From the NCBI GenBank assembly GCA_965278985.1, contig OZ257131.1:186001-250000 (forward strand): DNA of 64,000 nt, written 5' to 3'. Below, piece by piece: positions 25,316 through 40,009 of the stretch. Position numbers and translations under genes: made by a program. The first letter of the stretch is position 1. The number at the start of each line of letters is the position of its first letter. Source of the stretch: CAISIP01 sp965278985 (GTDB lineage Bacteria; Pseudomonadota; Gammaproteobacteria; Burkholderiales; Burkholderiaceae_C). The notes under the pieces were generated by a model. The model ran no database searches. It was given only the letters and a program-made list of their open reading frames with translations, and was not told where the DNA came from.

Positions 25316-28300
25316 ATGGCAATGCTGACACCCAAAGCGGGCTTCAACCTCTCCAGATGGGCGCTCGAGCATTCGGCGCTGACACGGTATTTGATGATCG
25401 TGTTGATGGTGCTGGGCTTCTTCGCGTATTTCCAGCTGGGGCAGGACGAAGACCCGCCCTTCGCATTCCGGGTCATGGTGGTCCAGACCTTCTGGCCCGG
25501 CGCCACCGCGCAGCAAGTGGCGGAGCAGGTCACGGACAAGATCGAGCGCACCCTGCAGGAAGTGCCGGGGGCCTACCGGATCCGCAGCTACTCCAAGCCC
25601 GGCGAATCCCTGATCACCTTCCAGATCGTCGACTCTTCTCCCGCCGCAGACGTGCCCAACGCCTGGTACACGGTACGCAAGCGCGTGGCGGACATCCACC
25701 TGAGCTTCCCCCAGGGCATCGTCGGCCCGTTCTTCAACGACGACTTCGGTGATGTCTTCGGCGTCATCTATGCGCTGGAGTCGGACGGCTTCTCGCCCGC
25801 CGAGGTCAAGCGCTTCGCCGACGACGTGCGCCAGCAGCTGCTGCGCGTGCCCAACGTCAACAAGGTCAATCTCTTCGGCGTGCAGGACGAGCGCGTCTAT
25901 GTGGAGATCTCGCAGAAGCGGCTGTCGCAGCTGGGGCTGGACATGCAGCAGGTGCTGGGCCAGCTGAACCAGCAGAACGCGGTCGAGGGTGCCGGCACGG
26001 TGCAGACCCCGGCCGACGTGGTGCAGGTGCGCGTGGGGGGGCAGTTCACGTCCATCGAACAGCTGCGCGCCATGCCGATCCGCGGCGCCTCGGGCAACCA
26101 GCTGCGGCTGGACGACATCGCCGAGGTCAAGCGCGGCTACATCGATCCGCCGTCCGTGAAGGTGCGCCACCAGGGCCAGCAGGTGATCGCGCTCGGGGTG
26201 TCGATGATCAAGGGCGGCGACATCATCACCATGGGCAAGGCGCTGAAGGCCGCGGCCGTCGACATCAACCGCAGCCTCCCAGCCGGCATGAAGCTGGTGG
26301 AGGTGCAGGACCAGCCCCGCGCCGTGTCCACCTCGGTGAACGAGTTCGTGGGCGTGCTGATCGAGGCCATCCTGATCGTGCTGCTGGTGAGCTTCGTGGC
26401 CCTCGGGTTCCACAAGCGCCCCGGCAACCAGCCGCTGTGGAAGCGGTACTACGTGGACGTGCGCCCCGGCCTGATCGTCGCCATCACGATCCCGCTGGTG
26501 CTGGCCGTGACCTTCATCGGCATGTACTACTGGGGCATCGGCCTGCACAAGATCTCGCTGGGCTCGCTGATCATCTCGCTGGGCCTGCTGGTGGACGACG
26601 CGATCATCGCGGTGGAAATGATGGTCCGCAAGATGGAAGAGGGCTACGACAAGATCCGCGCCGCCACCTTCGCCTACGAGATCACGGCGCTCCCCATGCT
26701 GACGGGTACGCTGATCACCGCCACCGGCTTCCTTCCCATCGGGCTGGCCAAGTCCACCACCGGGGAGTACACCTTCGCGATCTTCGCCGTGACGGTGCTG
26801 GCGCTGGTGCTGAGCTGGCTGGTCTCGGTGTACTTCGTGCCGTTCCTGGGCACGGTGCTGCTCAAGACACCGGCCCACCAGGCCGAGTCGCCGCCGCTGG
26901 CGGGGGCGCCCATCACGTCCATCAACAATCCCCTGGACTTCGACAAGACCGTGCGGGTGACCGTGGTGGCCCATGGCGAGAAGTCGGCGGCACCGCATGA
27001 GAGCTTCGACAGCCCGTTCTACAACATCTTCCGCCGCATGGTGAGCTGGTGCGTGCAGTACCGCTGGATCACCATCGGCCTGACGCTGCTGATCTTCGTG
27101 CTCGGCATCCTGGGCATGGGCAAGGTGCAGCAGCAGTTCTTCCCCGACTCCAGCCGGCCCGAGATCCTGGTGGAGGTCTGGTTCGCCGAAGGCACGTCCT
27201 TCGCCGCGAACGAGGCGACCACCGTGGCGATGGAGCAGCGCCTGATGCAGGAGGCGGGCGTTGTCAGCGTCAGCACCTGGGTGGGTTCGGGCGTGCCGCG
27301 TTTCTACCTGCCGATGGAGCCGCTGTTCCCGCAGAGCAATGTGTCGCAGCTGATCGTGCTGCCGGCCGACCTCAAGGTGCGTGAGCGCCTGCAGGCCGCG
27401 CTGCCCACGTTGCTGGCGCAGGAGTTCCCGGAAGTGCGGGCGCGTGCCAAGCTGCTGCCCTCCGGACCGCCGGTGCAGTATCCGGTGCAGTTCCGCGTGC
27501 TGGGGCCCGACCCGCTGGAGCTGCGCCAGCGCGCCGACGAGGTCAAGGCCGCGATGCGCCAGAACGCCAACATGCGCGGCGTGAACGACAACTGGAACGA
27601 ATTCGTCAAGGTGCTGCACCTGGACGTGGACCAGGACAAGGCGCGTGCGCTCGGCGTGAGCAGCCAGTCCATCGCCCAAGCCGCGCGCGTCATCCTCTCC
27701 GGCACGACCATCGGCCAGTACCGTGAGGACGACAAGCTCATCGAGATCGTGCTGCGCCAGCCGCTCGACGAGCGCCGCACCATCACCGACGTGGCCAATG
27801 CCTACCTGCCCACAGCCTCGGGCCGCTCGATTCCGATCACGCAGATCACCAAGCCCCGCTTCGAATGGGAGCCGGGCGTAATGTGGCGCGAGAACCGCGA
27901 CTACGCCATCACCGTGCAAGGCGACATCGCGGAAGGCCTGCAGGGCGCGACCGCGACGGATGAACTCCTGCCGACCCTGCGCGCGCTGGAGAAGCGCTGG
28001 GCCACGGAGGGCCCGGTGGGTTACCGCATCGAGGTGGCCGGCGCGGTCGAGGAGAGCAGCAAGGGCTCCGCGTCGATCGCCGCGGGGGTGCCGATCATGC
28101 TGTTCATCACCTTCACGCTGCTGATGCTCCAGCTGCACAGCTTCAGCCGTGCCATGCTGGTGTTCCTGACGGGCCCGATGGGCATCGCGGGCGTCGCGGC
28201 CGCGCTGCTGATCTTCGACCGGCCCTTCGGCTTCGTGGCGCTCCTGGGCGTGATCGCGCTGATGGGCATGATCCAGCGCAACTCGGTGATCCTGATCGAC

Positions 28301-28564
28301 CAGATCGAGCAGGACCGCGCCGTGGGCGTGCACCCCTGGGACGCCATCGTCGAGAGCGCCGTGCGGCGGTTGCGCCCGATCGTGCTGACGGCGGCCGCGG
28401 CCGTGCTGGCCATGATCCCCCTGTCGCGCTCGGTGTTCTGGGGCCCCATGGCCATTGCCATCATGGGCGGCCTGATCGTGGCCACCGTGCTCACGCTGCT
28501 GGCCCTGCCGGCCATGTACGCGGCGTGGTACCGCGTGCGCAGGGACTCGTCGCTGGCAGGCTAG
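25316..28564 (+). CDS. RND efflux transporter permease
   Basis: 1082-aa inner-membrane proton-driven pump of the AcrB/MexB superfamily. It has TM1 after NLSRWALEHSALTRYLMIVLMVLGFFAYF, a large periplasmic loop, the TM4 block SLGLLVDDAIIAVEMMVRKMEEGY with the proton-relay aspartate pair, a second periplasmic loop beginning near FFPDSSRPEILVEVWFAEGTSF, and a C-terminal helix set with MGMIQRNSVILIDQIEQDR. The QDEDPPFAFRVMVVQTFWPGATAQQVAEQVTDKIE opening resembles the branch of simpler RND pumps rather than classical AcrB. The substrate is unknown. A strong terminator follows 24 bp after the stop. Confidence 0.93.
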   Translation: MAMLTPKAGFNLSRWALEHSALTRYLMIVLMVLGFFAYFQLGQDEDPPFAFRVMVVQTFWPGATAQQVAEQVTDKIERTLQEVPGAYRIRSYSKPGESLITFQIVDSSPAADVPNAWYTVRKRVADIHLSFPQGIVGPFFNDDFGDVFGVIYALESDGFSPAEVKRFADDVRQQLLRVPNVNKVNLFGVQDERVYVEISQKRLSQLGLDMQQVLGQLNQQNAVEGAGTVQTPADVVQVRVGGQFTSIEQLRAMPIRGASGNQLRLDDIAEVKRGYIDPPSVKVRHQGQQVIALGVSMIKGGDIITMGKALKAAAVDINRSLPAGMKLVEVQDQPRAVSTSVNEFVGVLIEAILIVLLVSFVALGFHKRPGNQPLWKRYYVDVRPGLIVAITIPLVLAVTFIGMYYWGIGLHKISLGSLIISLGLLVDDAIIAVEMMVRKMEEGYDKIRAATFAYEITALPMLTGTLITATGFLPIGLAKSTTGEYTFAIFAVTVLALVLSWLVSVYFVPFLGTVLLKTPAHQAESPPLAGAPITSINNPLDFDKTVRVTVVAHGEKSAAPHESFDSPFYNIFRRMVSWCVQYRWITIGLTLLIFVLGILGMGKVQQQFFPDSSRPEILVEVWFAEGTSFAANEATTVAMEQRLMQEAGVVSVSTWVGSGVPRFYLPMEPLFPQSNVSQLIVLPADLKVRERLQAALPTLLAQEFPEVRARAKLLPSGPPVQYPVQFRVLGPDPLELRQRADEVKAAMRQNANMRGVNDNWNEFVKVLHLDVDQDKARALGVSSQSIAQAARVILSGTTIGQYREDDKLIEIVLRQPLDERRTITDVANAYLPTASGRSIPITQITKPRFEWEPGVMWRENRDYAITVQGDIAEGLQGATATDELLPTLRALEKRWATEGPVGYRIEVAGAVEESSKGSASIAAGVPIMLFITFTLLMLQLHSFSRAMLVFLTGPMGIAGVAAALLIFDRPFGFVALLGVIALMGMIQRNSVILIDQIEQDRAVGVHPWDAIVESAVRRLRPIVLTAAAAVLAMIPLSRSVFWGPMAIAIMGGLIVATVLTLLALPAMYAAWYRVRRDSSLAG

Positions 28565-28587
28565 AATCCCCGGCTGACCGAATTCCT

Positions 28588-28621
28588 GGGGCGGCCTTGC
28601 AAAGGCCTCCCCTTTTGTTTT
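28588..28621 (+). terminator. Rho-independent terminator after the RND operon
   Basis: GGGG-c-GGCCTT / AAGGCC-t-CCCC hairpin followed by TTTTGTTTT. It ends only five bases before the 5' end of the tRNA-Leu gene. Confidence 0.85.
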
Positions 28622-28625
28622 CGGC

Positions 28626-28712
28626 GCGCGGGTGGCGAAATTGGTAGACGCACCAGGTTTAGGTCCTGACGCCAGCAATGGTGTGGGGGTTCGAGTCCCC
28701 CCCCGCGCACCA
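28626..28712 (+). tRNA. tRNA-Leu (anticodon UAG)
   Basis: 87-nt class II tRNA. The acceptor stem GCGCGGG / CCCGCGC is perfect, the CCA end is encoded, the D arm has the AAATTGGTAGAC loop, the anticodon loop reads TTTAGGT with TAG, and the T arm is GGGGG-TTCGAGT-CCCCC. A short variable arm lies between. It lies just upstream of tig. Confidence 0.95.
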
Positions 28713-28836
28713 GGTCTTGGCGCATTCCGGGTTGATTCCCTGCCGTCAAGGCAGGCCGCACCAGCGGCGCAGACCCGATTTACTTCGGCTAGTTTTTTGG
28801 GGCGTGCTGCCCCGCTGCACACGTAGGAGCAACAAA

Positions 28837-30147
28837 ATGGCGGTAACTGTGGAAACCCTGGAAAAGCTGGAGCGCAAGATCACCTTGACGCTGCCGGTGA
28901 CGGTGATCAAGTCCGAGGTGGAGTCCCGCCTGAAGCGTCTGGCCCGCACGGTCAAGATGGACGGCTTCCGTCCGGGCAAGGTGCCGATGAACGTCGTGGC
29001 CCAGCGCTACGGCTACTCGGTGCAGTACGAAGTCATGAATGACAAGGTCGGCGAGGCCTTTTCGTCGGCCGCCAACGAGGCCAAGCTGCGTGTCGCTGGC
29101 CAGCCGCGCATCACCGAGAAGGAAGGCTCGCCCGAGGGCGAACTGGCTTTCGACGCGGTCTTCGAGGTATATCCCGAAGTGAAGCTGGGTGACATCGCCC
29201 AGGCCGAAGTCGAGAAGGTCACGGCCGACGTCTCGGACGCCGCCATCGACAAGACCCTGGACATCCTGCGCAAGCAGCGCCGCACGTTCGCGCAGCGCCC
29301 GGCCGATGCGGCTGCCCAGACCGGCGACCGCGTGACGGTGGACTTCGAAGGCAAGATCGACGGCGAACCCTTCGAGGGCGGCAAGGCCGAGGGTTTCCAG
29401 TTCATCCTGGGCGACGGCCAGATGCTCAAGGAATTCGAGGAAGCCACCACCGGCATGAAGTCCGGCGAGAACAAGACCTTCCAGCTGGCCTTCCCCGCCG
29501 ACTACCACGGCAAGGACGTGGCCGGCAAGACCGCCGATTTCATGGTTTCGCTCAAGAAGATCGAAGCCGCCAACCTGCCCGAGGTGGACGGCGCCCTGGC
29601 CAAGAGCCTGGGCATCGCCGACGCCACGGTCGAAGGCCTGCGTGCCGACATCCGCAAGAACCTGGAGCGCGAAGTGAAGTTCCGCGTGCTGGCCCGCAAC
29701 AAGCAGGCCGCCCTGGACGCACTGGCGTCGCAAGCCGAGCTGGACCTGCCCAAGGCCAGCGTGCAGGCCGAACTGCAGCGCATGGTGGAAAGCGCCCGCG
29801 CCGACCTCAAGCAGCGCGGCGTGAAGGATGCCGACAAGGCGCCCATCCCCGAAGAGCTGTTCCAGCCCCAGGCCGAGCGCCGCGTGCGCCTGGGCCTGGT
29901 CGTTGCCGAGCTGGTGCGTGCCAACGAGCTGCAGGCCAAGCCCGAGCAGGTCAAGGCCCATATCGATGAGCTCGCCGCCAGCTACGAAAAGCCGGCCGAA
30001 GTGGTGCGTTGGTACTACGGCGACAACCAGCGCATGGCCGAGGTCGAGGCCATCGTGATCGAGAACAACGTGACCGACTACGTCCTGTCCAAGGCGAAGA
30101 TCGTGGAGAAGCAGGTCGAGTTCGACGAGCTGATGGGCCAAAGCTGA
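28837..30147 (+). CDS. tig: trigger factor, ribosome-associated chaperone and prolyl isomerase
   Basis: 436-aa chaperone that binds nascent chains at the ribosome exit. The N-terminal ribosome-binding tail contains the GFRPGKVP signature (residues about 45-52). A central FKBP-type isomerase domain begins near GDRVTVDFEGKIDGEPFEGG, and the C-terminal helical arms run to the end. The start ATG at 28837 has AGGAG nine bases upstream and gives the standard MAVTVETLEKLERK N terminus. It precedes clpP, clpX and lon in the conserved order. Confidence 0.97.
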   Translation: MAVTVETLEKLERKITLTLPVTVIKSEVESRLKRLARTVKMDGFRPGKVPMNVVAQRYGYSVQYEVMNDKVGEAFSSAANEAKLRVAGQPRITEKEGSPEGELAFDAVFEVYPEVKLGDIAQAEVEKVTADVSDAAIDKTLDILRKQRRTFAQRPADAAAQTGDRVTVDFEGKIDGEPFEGGKAEGFQFILGDGQMLKEFEEATTGMKSGENKTFQLAFPADYHGKDVAGKTADFMVSLKKIEAANLPEVDGALAKSLGIADATVEGLRADIRKNLEREVKFRVLARNKQAALDALASQAELDLPKASVQAELQRMVESARADLKQRGVKDADKAPIPEELFQPQAERRVRLGLVVAELVRANELQAKPEQVKAHIDELAASYEKPAEVVRWYYGDNQRMAEVEAIVIENNVTDYVLSKAKIVEKQVEFDELMGQS

Positions 30148-30189
30148 AGGCGGTGAAGCCTGGCGGCGTGCATCGCGTGCCGGGCCCGT

Positions 30190-30217
30190 CTTGTGGATCC
30201 GCAGGCCGTCCCCATGT
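30190..30217 (+). promoter_or_regulatory. sigma-32 (heat shock) promoter before clpP
   Basis: CTTGTGG, a 13-bp spacer and CCCCATGT. The -10 is a full match to CCCCATNT and the -35 keeps CTTG. The predicted start is about 40 bases before the clpP ATG. Confidence 0.65.
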
Positions 30218-30265
30218 GCGCAAGGAATGCGCGTCGAACCTTCTTATGTGCAGACTGGAGAGCTT

Positions 30266-30886
30266 ATGAATTACGGCATTGGCGGCGATGAAACAAAGGG
30301 CCTGGGCATGGTGCCCATGGTCATCGAGCAATCCGGCCGCGGCGAGCGGTCCTACGACATCTATTCGCGCCTGCTCAAGGAGCGGATCATCTTCCTGGTG
30401 GGCGAGGTCAATGACCAGACCGCCAACCTGGTGGTGGCCCAGCTGCTCTTCCTGGAGAGCGAGAACCCGGACAAGGACATTTCCTTCTACATCAACTCGC
30501 CTGGCGGCAGCGTGACGGCCGGCATGGCCATCTACGACACCATGCAGTTCATCAAGCCCGACGTGTCGACCATGTGCGTGGGCTTCGCGGCCAGCATGGG
30601 CGCGTTCCTGCTGGCAGCCGGTGCCAAGGGCAAGCGTTTCTCGCTGCCCAATTCCAAGATCATGATCCACCAGGTGCTGGGTGGTGCCCGCGGGCAGGCT
30701 ACGGACATCGAGATCCATGCGCGCGACATCCTGCGCACCAAGGAACAGATGAACCGCATCCTGGCCGAGCGCACCGGCCAGCCGCTGGAAAAGATCCGCG
30801 CCGACACCGAACGCGATTACTTCCTGACGGCCGACGAGGCCAAGGACTACGGCCTGGTCGACCAGGTCATGGCCAAGCGCGCCTGA
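30266..30886 (+). CDS. clpP: ATP-dependent Clp protease proteolytic subunit
   Basis: 206-aa serine protease that forms the double-heptamer chamber used by ClpX and ClpA. The catalytic serine is in GFAASMGAFLL, the histidine in KIMIHQVLGG and the aspartate in the following helical region. SFYINSPGGSVTAGMAIYDTMQF is the family hallmark. The start ATG at 30266 has GGAGAG eight bases upstream; the N-terminal residues to about 15 would be the propeptide or axial loop. It is followed by clpX 107 bp later, with a hairpin between. Confidence 0.97.
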   Translation: MNYGIGGDETKGLGMVPMVIEQSGRGERSYDIYSRLLKERIIFLVGEVNDQTANLVVAQLLFLESENPDKDISFYINSPGGSVTAGMAIYDTMQFIKPDVSTMCVGFAASMGAFLLAAGAKGKRFSLPNSKIMIHQVLGGARGQATDIEIHARDILRTKEQMNRILAERTGQPLEKIRADTERDYFLTADEAKDYGLVDQVMAKRA

Positions 30887-30913
30887 AGCCGGACCGCACC
30901 GGGCGGTCTGCAA

Positions 30914-30944
30914 CACGGCCTTCTCCCCCAGGGAGAGGGCCGTG
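30914..30944 (+). terminator. hairpin between clpP and clpX (partial terminator or attenuator)
   Basis: CACGGCC-t-TCTCCC / GGGAGA-g-GGCCGTG, a 14-bp stem with a T-G wobble and a three-base loop. It is followed by GCTATTTGGTTATC rather than a full T-run, so it may only reduce read-through or stabilise clpP mRNA. Confidence 0.55.
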
Positions 30945-30993
30945 GCTATTTGGTTATCATTGCTCCCATCGTTTAAGGCGAGGCACCCCCTCC

Positions 30994-32259
<1,266 letters not shown>

Positions 32260-32286
32260 CGCCGCGCCCGTTGACGGCATGGTCAA

Positions 32287-32319
32287 AGACCCCGCGCCAA
32301 TCTCCATTGGCCAGGGTCT
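32287..32319 (+). terminator. possible hairpin after clpX
   Basis: Imperfect stem with outer arms AGACCC / GGGTCT and inner arms GCCAAT / ATTGGC, 28 bases after the clpX stop. There is no T-run, so its function is uncertain. Confidence 0.35.
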
Positions 32320-32337
32320 CGCACAATTCCGTTACAG

Positions 32338-32357
32338 AGGATTGAATTTCCAATCCT
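32338..32357. promoter_or_regulatory. 20-bp palindrome before lon
   Basis: AGGATTG-aatttc-CAATCCT, perfect seven-base arms, 42 bases before the lon ATG. It could be an operator or a 5' leader hairpin. Confidence 0.45.
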
Positions 32358-32398
32358 TCGATCCATCTTGACTGGGTCGTCCGTTTCAAAGGGTTTCC

Positions 32399-34867
32399 AT
32401 GTCCGGTTCTGTACCCCTCCCTCCCACCCCCATCGACCTGCCGCTGCTGCCCTTGCGCGACGTGGTCGTGTTCCCGCACATGGTGATCCCGCTGTTCGTG
32501 GGGCGGCCCAAGAGCATCAAGGCGCTGGAAGCCGCGATGGAGGCCGAGCGCCGCATCATGCTGGTGGCGCAGAAGGCCGCCGCCAAGGACGACCCGGCCG
32601 TGTCGGACATGTTCGATGTGGGTTGCGTCTCGACCATCCTGCAGATGCTCAAGCTGCCCGATGGGACGGTGAAGGTCCTGGTTGAAGGCCAGCAGCGTGC
32701 CCAGGTCAACCGCATCGAAGAGGGTGAAGCCTTCTTCTCCGCCAACGTCACGCCCGTCGAGGCGGCAGCGGATGACGCTGTGCGCGGTGGTGCGGCCAGC
32801 GAGGTCGAGGCGCTGCGCCGGGCCGTGATGCAGCAGTTCGACCAGTACGTCAAGCTCAACAAGAAGATCCCGCCCGAGATCCTGACCTCCATCTCCAGCA
32901 TCGACGATGCGGGCCGCCTGGCGGACACCATCGCCGCCCACCTGCCGCTCAAGCTCGACAGCAAGCAGGCCGTCCTGGGCTTGGCCGATGTGAAGGCACG
33001 CCTGGAAAACCTCTTCGAGCAGATCGAGCGCGAGGTCGACATCCTGAACGTCGACAAGAAGATCCGCGGTCGCGTGAAGCGCCAGATGGAAAAGAACCAG
33101 CGCGACTTCTACCTCAACGAACAGGTCAAGGCCATCCAGAAGGAACTGGGCGAGGGCGAGGACGGCGCCGACATCGACGAAATCGAGAAGAAGATCAAGG
33201 CGGCCAAGATGCCCAAGGACGCCCTGAAGAAGGCCGAGGGCGAGCTCAAGAAGCTCAAGCTGATGTCGCCCATGTCGGCCGAAGCGGCCGTGGTGCGCAA
33301 CTACATCGACGTGCTGACCGGCCTGCCGTGGGCGGCCAAGACCAAGATCAAGCACGACCTGGGCAATGCCGAGAGCGTGCTCAATGCCGACCACTTCGGG
33401 CTGGACAAGGTCAAGGACCGCATCCTGGAATACCTCGCGGTGCAGCAGCGCGTGGACAAGGTCAAGGCGCCGATCCTGTGCCTGGTGGGCCCTCCTGGCG
33501 TGGGCAAGACCTCGCTCGGCCAGTCCATTGCCAAGGCCACGGGCCGCAAGTACGTGCGCGTGGCGCTGGGCGGCATGCGCGACGAGGCCGAGATCCGTGG
33601 CCACCGCCGCACCTACATCGGCGCGATGCCGGGCAAGGTGCTGCAAAGCCTGTCCAAGGTCGGCACGCGCAATCCGCTGTTCCTGCTCGACGAGATCGAC
33701 AAGCTGGGCACGGACTTCCGCGGCGACCCGTCGAGCGCGTTGCTGGAGGTGCTGGACCCCGAGCAGAACCACAAGTTCGGCGACCACTACGTGGAGGTGG
33801 ACTTCGACCTTAGCGACGTGATGTTCGTGGCCACGTCCAACTCCATGAATATCCCGCCCGCGCTGCTGGACCGCATGGAGGTGATCCGCCTGTCGGGCTA
33901 CACCGAGGACGAGAAGACCAACATCGCCGTCAAGTACCTGCTGCCCAAGCAGATGGAGAACAACGGCGTGAAGGATGCCGAGCTCGACATCAGCGAGGCG
34001 GCCGTGCGCGACATCGTGCGCTACTACACCCGCGAGGCCGGTGTGCGGTCGCTGGAACGCGAGTTGTCGAAGATCTGCCGCAAGGTGGTCAAGGGCCTGC
34101 TGCTCAAGAAGATGCAGGCCCGCGTGGAAGTCACGCCCGAGAACCTCAACGACTTCCTGGGCGTGCGCAAGTACACCTACGGCCGCGCCGAGGAAACCAA
34201 CCAGGTCGGCCAGGTGGTCGGCCTGGCCTGGACCGAGGTGGGCGGCGACCTGCTGACCATCGAGGCCGCGCTGATGCCCGGCAAAGGTGTCATCACGCGC
34301 ACCGGTTCGCTGGGCGATGTGATGAAGGAGTCGGTGGAAGCGGCCCGCACCGTGGTCCGCAGCCGCGCCGCACGCCTGGGCATCAAGGAGGAGGTGTTCG
34401 AGAAGAAGGACATCCACATCCACGTGCCCGACGGTGCCACGCCCAAGGACGGCCCCAGCGCCGGTGCCGCGATGGCCACGGCCTTCGTGTCCGCGCTCAC
34501 CGGCATCCCGGTGCGCAGCGACGTGGCGATGACGGGCGAGATCACGCTGCGCGGCGAGGTCACGGCCATCGGTGGCCTGAAGGAGAAGCTGCTGGCGGCG
34601 CTGCGCGGCGGCATCAAGACGGTGCTCATCCCCGAGGAGAACGCCAAGGACCTGCAGGACATTCCCGGCAACGTGAAGAACGGCCTGGAGATCGTGCCCG
34701 TGCGCTGGATCGACAAGGTGCTGGAGATTGCCCTGGTGCGCGCGCCCGTGCCGCTGGCGGAGGAGGACGTGGCGGCCGTGGCCGCAGTGGCGCCCGGCAC
34801 GCTCGAGGGGACGGCCGTGAAGGCGGTTGGCGAGGCCGTGCCCCACGGTGGCTCCGTGAAGCACTGA
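32399..34867 (+). CDS. lon: ATP-dependent Lon protease
   Basis: 822-aa cytoplasmic AAA+ serine protease degrading damaged and regulatory proteins. Order: N-terminal substrate domain (LPLLPLRDVVVFPHMVIPLFVGRPKSI), coiled linker, AAA+ module with Walker A GPPGVGKTS and Walker B PLFLLDEIDKLG, and a C-terminal protease domain with the catalytic serine in KDGPSAGAAMAT and the lysine in the GGLKEKLLAA segment. The length is slightly above the E. coli enzyme because of an Ala/Val-rich tail. A strong bidirectional terminator separates it from convergent nadE. Confidence 0.97.
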   Translation: MSGSVPLPPTPIDLPLLPLRDVVVFPHMVIPLFVGRPKSIKALEAAMEAERRIMLVAQKAAAKDDPAVSDMFDVGCVSTILQMLKLPDGTVKVLVEGQQRAQVNRIEEGEAFFSANVTPVEAAADDAVRGGAASEVEALRRAVMQQFDQYVKLNKKIPPEILTSISSIDDAGRLADTIAAHLPLKLDSKQAVLGLADVKARLENLFEQIEREVDILNVDKKIRGRVKRQMEKNQRDFYLNEQVKAIQKELGEGEDGADIDEIEKKIKAAKMPKDALKKAEGELKKLKLMSPMSAEAAVVRNYIDVLTGLPWAAKTKIKHDLGNAESVLNADHFGLDKVKDRILEYLAVQQRVDKVKAPILCLVGPPGVGKTSLGQSIAKATGRKYVRVALGGMRDEAEIRGHRRTYIGAMPGKVLQSLSKVGTRNPLFLLDEIDKLGTDFRGDPSSALLEVLDPEQNHKFGDHYVEVDFDLSDVMFVATSNSMNIPPALLDRMEVIRLSGYTEDEKTNIAVKYLLPKQMENNGVKDAELDISEAAVRDIVRYYTREAGVRSLERELSKICRKVVKGLLLKKMQARVEVTPENLNDFLGVRKYTYGRAEETNQVGQVVGLAWTEVGGDLLTIEAALMPGKGVITRTGSLGDVMKESVEAARTVVRSRAARLGIKEEVFEKKDIHIHVPDGATPKDGPSAGAAMATAFVSALTGIPVRSDVAMTGEITLRGEVTAIGGLKEKLLAALRGGIKTVLIPEENAKDLQDIPGNVKNGLEIVPVRWIDKVLEIALVRAPVPLAEEDVAAVAAVAPGTLEGTAVKAVGEAVPHGGSVKH

Positions 34868-34920
34868 GCAGGCCCGCGCGGCCTTCGCGCTTCGGCACGG
34901 CTGCGCTACCGCTTCTGCGA

Positions 34921-34960
34921 GAGGGCTCCACACCGGCAGCGATGCCGGCGTGGAGCCCTC
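34921..34960. terminator. bidirectional terminator between lon and nadE
   Basis: GAGGGCTCCAC-a-CCGGCA / TGCCGG-c-GTGGAGCCCTC with a GCGA loop: 17 paired bases and one mismatch. It lies in the convergent gap, with its right arm ending six bases before the nadE stop. Confidence 0.75.
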
Positions 34961-34966
34961 GGTGCT

Positions 34967-37030
<2,064 letters not shown>

Positions 37031-37145
37031 GATGGCGTGCTCCGGAGGCGAGGGGCTGCGCAGCACCGTTGCTGCATGCCGCACGATTGTGGCGCAACAC
37101 CTGTAGGCCCGGCGCCGGCCTGCCGGACGATATTCCGGCGCCCGG

Positions 37146-37173
37146 CTTGAAAGCAGGCCGGACGTCACCAATT
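37146..37173 (+). promoter_or_regulatory. possible sigma-32 promoter before clpS-clpA
   Basis: CTTGAAA, a perfect heat-shock -35, then a 13-bp spacer and CACCAATT, a partial match to CCCCATNT. A second, sigma-70-like -10 (TATAGAAT, 37205-37212) lies only six bases before the clpS ATG. Confidence 0.4.
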
Positions 37174-37218
37174 CGGAATGGTGAAGCACGGCAACAGGCA
37201 CGTCTATAGAATCATTTC

Positions 37219-37581
37219 ATGGCAACCAAGGTCCCCCCCATCACTCCGGCCAAGCCGGTCCAGCTTCCGAACCGTGACGACGGCAATTCGGTTGTGCTGG
37301 AGCGGCGTACACAGAAGGTCAAACCTCCTCAGATGTACCAGGTCGTGATGCTGAATGACGACTACACCCCCATGGAGTTCGTGGTCGTCGTAATTCAGGA
37401 ATACTTCAGCAAGGATCTGGAGGCCGCAACGCAGATCATGTTGAAGATCCACCTGGAAGGCAAAGGTGTCTGTGGCGTTTATTCCAAGGACGTGGCCGCT
37501 ACCAAAGTGGACCAGGTGCTGGATGCGGCGCGCAAGGCCGGACACCCCTTGCAGTGCATCAGCGAGCCCGTGGACTTGTAA
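37219..37581 (+). CDS. clpS: ATP-dependent Clp protease adaptor
   Basis: 120-aa adaptor that delivers N-degron substrates to ClpA. The binding core MYQVVMLNDDYTPMEFVVVVIQEYFSKDLEAA is present, followed by HLEGKGVCGVYSKDVAATKVDQV. The N-terminal tail, about 38 residues, is needed to control ClpA. The ATG at 37219 has no Shine-Dalgarno sequence: the six bases before it follow directly after TATAGAAT. clpA follows 79 bp downstream on the same strand. Confidence 0.96.
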   Translation: MATKVPPITPAKPVQLPNRDDGNSVVLERRTQKVKPPQMYQVVMLNDDYTPMEFVVVVIQEYFSKDLEAATQIMLKIHLEGKGVCGVYSKDVAATKVDQVLDAARKAGHPLQCISEPVDL

Positions 37582-37660
37582 CGTTTGGACGACGATCCCG
37601 GCCCGCTTCGAAATCGGATTACAGTGGAAACTCAATGCTGCAAGGCGAAAAGGAAATCAC

Positions 37661-39967
<2,307 letters not shown>

Positions 39968-40009
39968 TCGACACGGCACCGACGCCGCACGGCAGGTGCG
40001 GCGCCCGCG

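Noticed and set aside
25187..28822. A 1211-codon open frame antisense to the RND pump gene, and similar long antisense frames opposite lon and clpA
   Set aside because: They mirror GC-rich codon structure of clearly real genes, are rich in His, Arg, Gln and Ala, and resemble no family.
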